Of a stretch of 26,732 nucleotides of DNA, positions 12,254 through 21,397 are shown one piece after another (position 1 is the stretch's first letter; the number at the start of each line of letters is the position of its first letter). Below the pieces are notes generated by a model. That model was not told the origin of the DNA. It saw nothing but the letters and a program-made list of their open reading frames with translations, and did not search any database. The translations under genes were made by a program, and so were the position numbers. This stretch comes from Dipetalonema caudispina (taxonomy: Eukaryota; Nematoda; Chromadorea; Rhabditida; Onchocercidae): assembly GCA_013365325.1 (NCBI GenBank), contig JABVXV010000557.1, positions 1 to 26,732 on the forward strand. The letters run 5' to 3'.

Positions 12254-15200
12254 ATGCTTCCAAGAAATCTGCTGGTAATGTTACGGCTTAGACGACACCT
12301 TCTAACGGAATTAACATTTTTACCATCAGTGAAAACGTCAAGACAAAATCTTATAGTTGCTGACCGGTGCCAATTAATTTCACAAATTAGACATATATCT
12401 TTCTTCGGAAGCGGTCCACCATCTTCGACTTCACCAGTGGTCCCCGAAATATTGGTAAGTCTGTGGTTGGTATGTGTAATAATTCTATCATGGGAATCAA
12501 TATTGAGTGGAGTAAGTTTAGTTCGATGGATTTCAAATACTTTCTTGTTTTAAAATCACTATAAAATTCGAATTGGATTGGACTAAAATGCGCTAATTAA
12601 AAGTAAATCATTGTCTCGATTTAATCTTAATTAAACACCGCTTAGATACAATTGGGTTGAAGTTGAATGAAATAAATTTATCTGGATTGCTTTTAAATTA
12701 GTTTCTTGCAGGATACACCTGCAAATACACCATTGGTTTCTACAGATTTAGCAGACTTTACATTAATCGAACAGTTACAATTGGGGTTGGTGAAAGATTT
12801 TCATTTATTTGATTTTCTTGGTGGAAATTCATTGGTCAAAGAGTATGACCTTTTCTCATGGTGGAGTCCTGCGTCATGGTTTCGACTAGCGCTGGAATAT
12901 ATGCATTTTAATATTGATCTACCGTGGTGGTTAACTGTCATATGTGGTAAGTATGTATAACTAAAGATTGAATGTGATAAATCCTTATTTGTTGACAGTT
13001 TGAATTCTAGAATTATTGATCAGTGAAAGTAGTCGTCAGGTAAGACGGTAGAAGATTCGGTCCTTTCGCAAAAGTTAAAATTCCTGAAACAGTTACAGTG
13101 CCGTAATTTTGTTTAATAAAATTTGTTTCATGCTGACTTTTCGGTATTTAATGTTCTAACTCGAAACAGTAAGTTTCAAGTTTGTTCATACCTTATAAAT
13201 TTACTACATTCATCTGCTTCCAAATTGGATTTTAGCCACAATAAGTTTACGGTTGCTGATGATCTTTGTACCGATCGCCTCTCATCGACTTATGGGACGA
13301 GTACAGTTATACAAAAAAGAAATTGATGAATTTAAAGGAAAAATGGAAAATGCTCAAAGAAGCGGAAGTTTCTTACAAAGTTTGTCTTTTCTATTTCTAA
13401 ATAAATTCCATGCTGCATTTTTTTGGGAAATTTTGTCAGTTCAGTCACTATTCATTGAGAAGAACTTCCTTTGTCGAAGGTAAATCGATATTTTATTTTT
13501 TTAAATAATGATGTGAATTTTCTCCATCAGTTTCTCCATAATTAAGCTTGTTCCCAAAATTACAAAGCCAACGTTTACTACAGCTTTAAATTCTCTCCTC
13601 TTAGTAATATCATACATAGTATTTTTGTTTATTTTTATACGCCCTAAGGTAATAGTTGTCCTGCAGAGTGTTTTGCCCGTCACGATCAGTGCCAGGAAAA
13701 TTATGCTTGTTTCTGCGGATGTAGAAGTACTTTTCTACTTTGGGTTATAAAACACTGCAAATATTAAATGAGTTCATCAAAATTTCGGATTTGAGAGAAT
13801 TTATCATATGTTTCATATATTAGTAAATCGTAGTTTCGAGATACTTGAATTTCAGCGATGGAAATTCAGAAGGAGCTGAAAAATTTCTTGAAAGCGAAGG
13901 AGATCAATCTGTATCGACAATTTCTGTTTATGAGTCTTAATGGCTCCATCTTTATGACACAGTTTATTGCAGTCAAAAAATTGGCTGATGTTGCGTAAGT
14001 TTCAACGCTGGATATTGGAAGTGAATTACCGTGCTTGAGACAATAGGTTTTGTTCGTGAAACGTTTTTAACTCGTGTTTCCCGCTTATTTTTTCTATTTT
14101 TTTTCAGTTTTCCTGGTATGAATACTGGTGGTTTGTTCTGGTTTAAGGATTTGACTGTACCGGATCCCTATTATTTGCTTCCGCTGGTTTCTGCGATCAC
14201 TGTCGCTGCGGTGTTCAAAGTAAGCCAATTGGATTCTTCATCAGCGATATACGATTTACTGTAGATTAACTGCGTGATCTCCAAATGCAGTTGCATTTTT
14301 AAGAAATGCCGAAAATTTTCAGATTTTTGAGGAGAACTTTAAACTTATGCGCTATTTTTAATTATTATTAGGGTGTTTGGAGTCATACAAAAGTGTCACA
14401 AATTTAAGCTTGGAATGGTGAAGATAATTGGAATTAGGCTTTGAATTTAAAGGAAGAAAAAGTTGAATAGTAGGTAGGATAATAATATAGATCCCCACAA
14501 CAACAACTTTTTCTTTTTCTATTTCATTCTTTCTGTTGTTATCTACAAATTATTTTCGGGTAGATGGGAGCCGAAACTGGTGGAACAAATCAAACTGTTA
14601 ATCCGCAGATACAGAAAATGCTGACGAGGATAGGGCCAATTGCGGTTTTTGCATTTAGTACCAAAGTTTCTTCGGTGGGTTTTCTTTATTTTCAAGAAAT
14701 ATATTTCGGTCATTTTTTTTTAGAATTCGTATTACTTAAGATTGGATCTCCAGAATTTAGTGTAACTAGCGTAAGGAAAGGATGAGTTACAATGAGTTTT
14801 CATATTTTAGATCAATTAGATATCAATAAAATCAAAACTTTAACTTTCTGAACTTTAAATGTTTACCCGCCGAACTTGTGGTGAATCTGTTTCTTTCATG
14901 TATTTGCTCTTACTATTTATTCATCCACCTATCCTGTGGATTATGTACACACCTTATAATTCTGTTGACCTTATGCAACATTTCCATTATAAGAGTTCCA
15001 ATATTGGAAATTTCAGGCTATAGCTTTATACTGGTGTACATCAAATATGATCTCTGTAATTTTTTCTGGAATATTTAAAATCCCATCAGTTCGTGCTTTT
15101 CTAAAAATACCTCATCTGCCATCGAAACAAGTGCAATCTTACAAGAAAACACTTGGCCAAAATATAGATCAGATAACTATACAAAAGTAAGTCTTTGAAC

Positions 15201-15345
15201 AATGCTTAATAGTCGAACAAGCAATCAGTAAGGGAAGAATATTTCAGCAAATTTATCGTGATTTTGTTTTTATTTAGCCATTCTATTTTTTAGGAAAAGT
15301 AAAAAGACATTTATTGAGAAAGCAAGAGATGTCTCTAATGGATAG
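12254..15345 (+). CDS. OXA1L: OXA1-B: canonical-looking OXA1L mitochondrial inner-membrane insertase
   Basis: Eight exons: 12254-12454, 12712-12946, 13236-13379, 13856-13994, 14108-14219, 14564-14674, 15017-15186 and 15294-15345, giving about 387 residues. Phases are 0,1,1,2,0,0,2. The first six introns match A and C. This copy is closest to animal OXA1L: LPWWLTVI then TISLRLL in TM1 with the groove Arg, the full matrix hairpin (QLYKKEIDEFKGKMENAQRS and MEIQKELKNFLKAKEI), GSIFMTQFIAVKKLADVAFP in TM2, GLFWFKDLTVPDPYYLLPL before TM3, MGAETGGTNQ after it, and ALYWCTSNMIS in TM5. The presequence is Arg- and Leu-rich (MLPRNLLVMLRLRRHLL), with RHIS near residue 60 as a possible processing site. The exon 3 donor (AAA|GTTTGT) is weak; GGAA|GTTTCT at 13368 is an alternative in the same phase. 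The 3' end is unsettled: unspliced reading stops at TAA 15188-15190, whereas splicing to 15294 adds a short tail. Introns 12455-12711, 13380-13855, 14220-14563 and 14675-15016 contain no other feature. Confidence 0.85.
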
Positions 15346-16327
15346 GAATCCAGAAAAACACAGAAGGTTAGTCCAGATTTTTTCCATTGTTTTCGTTATT
15401 GGCATTGTGACGATTTAATATGCATTTGCTTTTTATTAAAGGCATTTGCTTTTTATTAAATTGTATAATTCATGTTCATTTCAGAAGTGGAATGCAATGA
15501 AGCGGAGAATATCGTAGTTGAAAAGAAGAGATAGTTATTTGGTTGTTTTGTGGCTATTAATTTTCTCTTGTTTTCCAGACTTATAGTTTATTGTTTAAAC
15601 CGAAGTTCAAACCTTGTCAGTTGGATTGCAAAAAAAAATTGACATTGGTTTCAGTTGTAATTTTTCTCTTCAATTTAGAGCATTTTTTCGGTTTTAATCT
15701 TATTTTAAGAAGGATTTCTCGTATTATTCAAAGCAAATGTCGCCAAGGTTGCGATTTAATTTTAAATAATTCTTTCTACACTTCTTTTTGAATTCTTGTA
15801 TTAATTTCGGTATATGAACAATGGGTATGGATTCCTGGAAGAGTGACAATTTTTGTTTTATCATGTTTGTAATTGATGTTGTTATTGTTACTTTATATGC
15901 TATAAAATAAGAACATCAAACAAAAGCTTTTCTTGTTGGTTTACCATCAGTTTAAGACCTATTTGACATATTTGTCTAGCATTGATTCTTCACATATGTT
16001 CCCTACACATCTGTTTCTATCTGATTGGTGTGTTGTACATGTTAGCTTAGGGTAGTACTTAACAAATATCTAAATCAAGGATTAATGTCTCTTTTTTTTT
16101 TTTTCATATATATGCTTTGATATGAGCTGATATTCAGTATGTATTTCTATTCATTATATAAAATGTGAAATACAAGCATCGAAATTATTTTGACTATAGC
16201 TTAGTGTAATCGTGTATCAAATGGAAATGTTTATGAGATTTGATTATTAGCAGACTATAATTTTTAGATTTTCAATTCGGATGGTACAAAAATTCCAGTA
16301 GTCGTTTTTGTCTGAATTATTCCTGGA
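15346..16327. other. Spacer between OXA1-B and OXA1-C
   Basis: About 1 kb with no convincing gene. The frame opposite to the called OXA1-B exon 8 stays open to an AG|GTTAGT donor at 15366-15367, then could join a TTTCAG acceptor at 15484 and stop within five codons, so part of this stretch may really be the end of OXA1-B. TTTTTAG at 16261-16267 and TTCCAG near 16296-16301 are possible acceptors upstream of OXA1-C. The rest is AT-rich and featureless. Confidence 0.55.
15422..15460 (+). repeat. Perfect 20-base tandem duplication
   Basis: The unit GCATTTGCTTTTTATTAAAG at 15422-15441 is followed at once by the same sequence (19 of 20 bases) at 15442-15460. It lies just behind the end of OXA1-B, in what is either a final intron or the 3' flank. 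It is a recent slippage-type duplication with no evident function. Confidence 0.9.
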
Positions 16328-19300
16328 ATGGCAACAGCATTTTATTTGGGAGGATCTCGTCTATCAGTGCAGCGCTTTTACGTTGCAATTACCTCGGCTA
16401 CTGCAGCAGTTGTTCGTAGTTCCAGTTTTCAAGCACAGCAATGCTTAGTTGGTGTTCGATATGCATCTACGGCGAAAGATATCTTCGTTGCATCACGGGA
16501 TTCTCTAATGGTGTGTTAAAGTTGATTAAAATTTGATTTTTAATTCTAACGTGAGAAAATAGTTTAATGTTCAGCAAACTTCTTAAAATGGCCAATTTCG
16601 CAGAAGAATGAAGAGAGTTATCGTCAGTTTATAATTTTTGCTGCAATGAATCAAACGAATGTGCTGTAAAAGGCAGCTTAGTAAGCAACAAAGTAGTAAA
16701 GGAAAGTATTGCTAAACTCGCAGCGAAATAGTTTTGTGGTGGAAATTCTCTTATGATCAATTTTAAATCAAAATTTAAATCTATTTCTTGTCTCGGAGAA
16801 TTTTCGCATAGGAAACTTTGCTGAAACCAAAAATGTAAAACAGTGTTCAAATTTCAATCATTTTATAAGGATCACTGGAAATGAGACTGTGTAGTGAATT
16901 CAGTTAAAGTTATCAAGTGGCTAGGATAGCTTGTAAATTTTGTTTGAGTAAATAAACGTGGAGGGATTGAAAATATATAGAACTGAGATGAAATTTAAAT
17001 TGGCTTTAAAAATTATTAGTTTTGATAATTATTACTTTTCAACGTGGCTATCTTAGCACCATGAAATATTGGATTGAATAAGTTTGTTGTTGTACCACTA
17101 ATACAAAGCTAATAAGGCTTTGAATTTTATTTCTGTTTATTAACTCATTTCACTCTTTTTGCCTTCATCTATAATACTCTGAATATTTGAGATTTTTCAG
17201 GATATACCAGATATCCCGATAATAAATATGCCTCCGGAAGCAGTAGCTCATTCAGCGTTTTCCTTTTATGAGAAATGGCTTCTGAAGATCGATGTATTGG
17301 ATATGCTCGGTCTAAATGGTATATCAACTGTGGATAATATTGGGCTTTTTTCATGGTATTCACCTGCTGCATGGTATCGAATTGGCTTGGAGTTTATTCA
17401 TAATCATTTCGATCTCCCCTGGTTTGCTTCTATCATATGCAGTAAGTATTTTCAAATATGGATTAGATATAAAAGTTGGTAATTAAAATTCGTAGTAACA
17501 AGTTTTTAAGCAAAAGGAAAGTGATAAATAATATTTCAAATTTGAATAGTTGAAGCTTTTTCCAACATTTTTAACTCAACAATTGAAATTTGATGATATT
17601 TTCTTCCTTTTTTAATTGAACTGAACTTAATAATCTTGTGCTTTTCATTAGGAACATTTTGTTTCTCGTTTCTTTTATCAGTTATTCACGCTTTTTAGCC
17701 ACATTGTGTTTACGGTTAGTATTTTTACGGGCAACCTTATTCTTGCAAAAGTTTGCACCAAAAAAAATGATACACGATGAGACGTTGAAAATGTTTGTTG
17801 AGAAGAAAAAAGAAGCTCGAGAATCGATTCGTAGCAAAGCTCTGTGTTAGTTTTTCTTTTTTTTTTTTTTTTTTTCCTTCTCTACATAATTCCTGGAAAT
17901 ACTACAATTTTATCCAAACAATTATGTTTGATTAGGGCAATAATTTAATGGCTATGTCATCTTCATCAAAGAAGGAAAATGTCAACAGTGGTTATGAATG
18001 CGATTCCAAACTGTTCACTTATTTATTTTTTTTATATCACAGTTATAGGTGAAATATACAACGAAAATATCGTCTGTAATTTATAAAAGTGGAATTTTGA
18101 AGAATTTTTTCAACTCTTTATATGTTATTACGCAGTCTTCATTACTCCATGACTTCATTCCATTCATCTGGTCCTCATTTCATCTGATGATGCAGAATAT
18201 TCCATCATTTTAGATCGGAAGATATCTCACGACGAAAATGTTTATATAGATACTTATAATTTAAGATCTTCCAATAGGTATTATTATTTTATGCTCAACT
18301 CAGCTTTATTCATTTCACAATATCGTGGAATTAGTCTAATGGCAGAGAACAAGTAAGTGCTTTACTTTTTGTTTTTTCAATTGGATCAATGCAAATGATA
18401 CTCCGCATTTGTCTGATCCTGGATAATTCTGCAATCTCAGAATTTCTTGGTGGGAGAAATGAAGTGAAATGTCGTTTACGCATCAAGAGAACCTGTGTGA
18501 AAAAATTTTAATTGGATTAGTTTTAGCGTAATGAGTTTTCGATCGAGATTGAAAAACAAAATTAATACTTGAAAAGCTGGTGTGACTTTATTCTTATGGA
18601 TTTTTACAGTTTTCCTGGTTGGGATACAGGCGGTGCACTATGGTTTCTAGATTTAACTATGACAGATCCAAATTTCATGGTACCGGCAATCTCATCTGTT
18701 CTCATTGGATGCACACTTTTTGTGAGTTATCTTTTCTAAGCAGTCTGTTGAAATTTCTTATTAATATTTCAACCTAGAGAAAACTTAAACGCCGTTTTTC
18801 AGCTTGGATATGATCCAACCGGTACAGCATCTGCCAGCAAATACGTTAAAGCATTCAAGTATCTTGTGGTACCAGCTGGTGTATTCTTTTTTAGCTCAAG
18901 AGTTCCTGTTGTAAGTCTTTTCTTACATTTATTAGATTTCTTCAGAAAATCTTTATGGTTTTCGCTGTCCTATATCAAAATTGCTATAATTGCTTTCATG
19001 TGAAAAATGAAAGTGAAAATTTGCCAGGGTAAAATAATGACCTCGCCTTTGGGAATTTCCAGTGAATTATTGTTCTGCAGCTAAATGCGCAATTCATATG
19101 TATTTCAAACATTATGCAAATATATTAAAATTTAAATACGAAGTTTGATATTAGTCTCATTTATGATAATTTTTACCCGCGCATTTCTGATTCTATACTC
19201 TGATCCATTTCCTACGTTTCCTTTTTAGGCCATTTCGATATACTGGTGTACCTCAAACTTCTTTAATCTTTTGCTGACAACAACTTTACGTATACGTAAA

Positions 19301-19773
19301 GTCCGTTATGCTCTTGATATCCCGTTGAAAGTAACAAATTCAAGTTCCGCGACATTTCAAAAAGCATGGAAACGTGCATTCGGTATTTTTCTTGAAGTTT
19401 TTGTGAAAAACCGAAATCACTATCCGTTTTTTAATGTCAAAGATCTGAATAAACTTAATTAATTGTAATGTCGTAGATGGATATGAATGTCAGTTAGGTA
19501 AAAAGCTTTGAAAATTTGAATTTTCCCACTGAATTCGAAGTTAGAAGTTATGCAAAAGCAGAGATAGTTGAACCTAACGACGGATTATTCTTATCTATTT
19601 GAGCGATGTGCTCCATTCAAACCATAGTACATTATTCAATTCGCATCCTTTTTTCAGGTTGGAAGAAGGAAACAGAAAAACAAGCTCGATCACGACCGGT
19701 GATGTGGGAAATAATGCAGAGACGAGATTTGGAAAGATTTACGAAAGCTGGTGGAGAAGGCCCCATGAAGTGA
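16328..19773 (+). CDS. OXA1-C: divergent Oxa1/YidC-family mitochondrial membrane insertase
   Basis: Eight exons: 16328-16510, 17201-17441, 17699-17845, 18214-18352, 18610-18721, 18803-18910, 19229-19382 and 19658-19773, giving 399 residues, with phases 0,1,1,2,0,0,1 as in A. The presequence is Ser-, Ala- and Arg-rich, and VRYASTAKD near residue 45 resembles a matrix-processing site. Family marks: SWYSPAAWYRIGLEF and DLPWFASII leading into TM1, the groove Arg (TLCLRLVF), a matrix hairpin of the same length as B, FPGWDTGGALWFLDLTMTDP before TM3, and IYWCTSNFFNLLL in TM5. TM1 differs from A and B in having a second Arg (RLVFLRAT) and no Pro at the usual place. The GAETG motif after TM3 is replaced by LGYDPTG. 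The tail (TFQKAWKRAF joined to GWKKETEKQ) resembles the post-TM5 helix of animal OXA1L. The exon 7 donor at 19383 (G|GTATTT) was preferred over read-through to TAA 19460-19462 because it restores that family tail and equals A's exon length. Introns, the longest 16511-17200, show nothing else. Confidence 0.85.
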
Positions 19774-19867
19774 TGGTTAATGAAGCTACGATGAAAGTGG
19801 GACTTGCTTTTGCACTGTTTTATTGATAGTATTTCGAATTGTTTACAAAGAATTTTTTGATTTTCAC

Positions 19868-19897
19868 AATAAATTTGTCAAATTTGAAGAAAATAAA
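19868..19897 (+). terminator. Tandem poly(A) signals of OXA1-C
   Basis: Two AATAAA hexamers, at 19868-19873 and 19892-19897, lie 95 and 119 bases after the OXA1-C stop codon, a normal distance for a nematode 3' UTR. The hairpin described next starts directly after the second. Cleavage would be expected 10 to 20 bases downstream of whichever signal is used. Confidence 0.6.
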
Positions 19898-19924
19898 TAA
19901 TGACTCCCATTTTGGGAGTCATTA
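19898..19924. repeat. Perfect 12-bp inverted repeat with 3-base loop
   Basis: TAATGACTCCCA (19898-19909), loop TTT, then TGGGAGTCATTA (19913-19924). The arms are exact reverse complements, with no mismatch. The stem is less AT-rich than its surroundings and sits immediately behind the second poly(A) signal of OXA1-C, in the gap between two convergent genes. It could be a transcript-end structure, a remnant of a small inverted-repeat element, or chance. Confidence 0.9.
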
Positions 19925-21397
19925 CAAGCAGTCACTCAGCACTGGCTACTTTATCCTTCTGAATAAGTGGCTCCACGAAAGAGCAGCGTTTTATTCTCGA
20001 AAGGCTTAACTTTTGAGTATTATTCATTGCGCTTCAGATAAATTTTCATTGCACTGAAAGGAAAAGAACTAGAATTATCCGCCATTTTGTTAGGAATATT
20101 GACAATTAATTTGTCGGATTAGACACTCAGCGTACAAAATTTACAATAGATACATGCCAGAATATACAGAGGAAATCACGAAAACAATCAGTATAATCTC
20201 TTAACTTAGCTATCTTTTTCAAATTTAATCTGTAGCTTTTTTTAACTTCTCAGGAAGATCAGGAACTTTCCCAAATTTTGTTGACGAGTATTTTGAAGAA
20301 AAATATCATACAAATGAATTTAAAATAATCCATAACAGATCTACAGCATACAGCTAAATCAAGAAATTTTTAATTTTTAACCTTTTCATTAAAAAGGAGA
20401 ATATGGAAATGGCAGATTGTCCTAGCTTTTAAATTTTTATTTTAGAATTTCACCAAATTTCTCCAGTGCAGAAACAGTTTAGTTTTACTTTATATTTTAC
20501 ATAAAATACTGCCCTTCCAAATTACCCCAATGTAATTAATGCAAATGTATTATAAATGATTGGATAAATTACAAGAAAAACAGTTAATTGCACATAATAC
20601 TGTAGCAAAGAAATTTTCAACTGCGAAAATCGCATGAAATAATTAATATTGTGACATGAATAGAGAAAAGAAAAAAAAAGGATACGAGCTAATTTAGAGT
20701 AAGTTCAAATAAAACTTAATGTTTTTACTAGAACTTCTTTTTCTTGTTTTCATATTTTGATCGTAAGTAATTTTTCTATTTGGTTTGATCCTCCTATCTA
20801 TATGAAATGTATTGGATTTGATTACGACATCATGTAAATAGTTCCAAAGTAACAAAGCTTTATTTTAGTTCTTATATTTCATTCTTTTAACTTCTTTTTT
20901 TCTTTCTCTTGATTGGATTTTCTGTTAATTCTACTCTAAATTAGGCTAAAAACAAACATTTAAATTTATAATTGTTGACCATACATATTGTTAACTTAAA
21001 AAGAAGAAAAATTAGTTAATTTTATGATTCTTCCTTATTTTCTTAAATTTTACATATATTATACATAATTTTCAGTGAATCATGAAATTCCACCAAACAT
21101 TTTCCAACTTTTTTTTTCTTTCATATAAAAAAAGAAATTTCATAAAGCTATCAAAATATTATATATTATTCAGAGATTATTATTTATGTAACTATAAGAT
21201 GTGTTCGATAACTACCTAATATCATCGGTATTGATAAGAGAAAGAAAATAGGATATATATATATATGAGGAATAGTTGTGAAAGTGAAATTTGTAATGAC
21301 GATAACAGTATTACTATGATCATGTGATATTTGCTATTTGATAACCTTATCAGTTTTACAACTTTGATGAAATAAAAATGAAATGTTGATTTCATTG

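Larger units (their letters stand above)
19774..21397. other. Convergent intergenic region between OXA1-C and the ZP gene
   Basis: About 1.6 kb lies between two stop codons on opposite strands, so it should hold both 3' ends. Apart from the OXA1-C poly(A) signals and hairpin near the left edge, it is AT-rich sequence without credible exons, tRNA-like cloverleaves or dispersed repeats. On the minus strand an AATAAA occurs at 20864-20859, about 530 bases past the ZP stop, a possible but distant poly(A) signal. A short (TA) run lies near 21253-21265. Confidence 0.6.

Noticed and set aside
16629..16850. Minus-strand open frame of 73 codons in the first OXA1-C intron
   Set aside because: No splice support, no recognisable motif; typical of chance frames in intron sequence.
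19383..19462. Read-through of OXA1-C exon 7 to a TAA at 19460-19462
   Set aside because: The frame is open, but splicing at 19383 to 19658 restores a family-like tail (RAFGWKKETE) and the same junction phase as OXA1-A.
8236..19773. Origin of the OXA1/YidC genes from a bacterial endosymbiont (Wolbachia YidC) by transfer
   Set aside because: All three have seven spliceosomal introns, mitochondrial presequences and motifs of animal OXA1L; nothing bacterial surrounds them.
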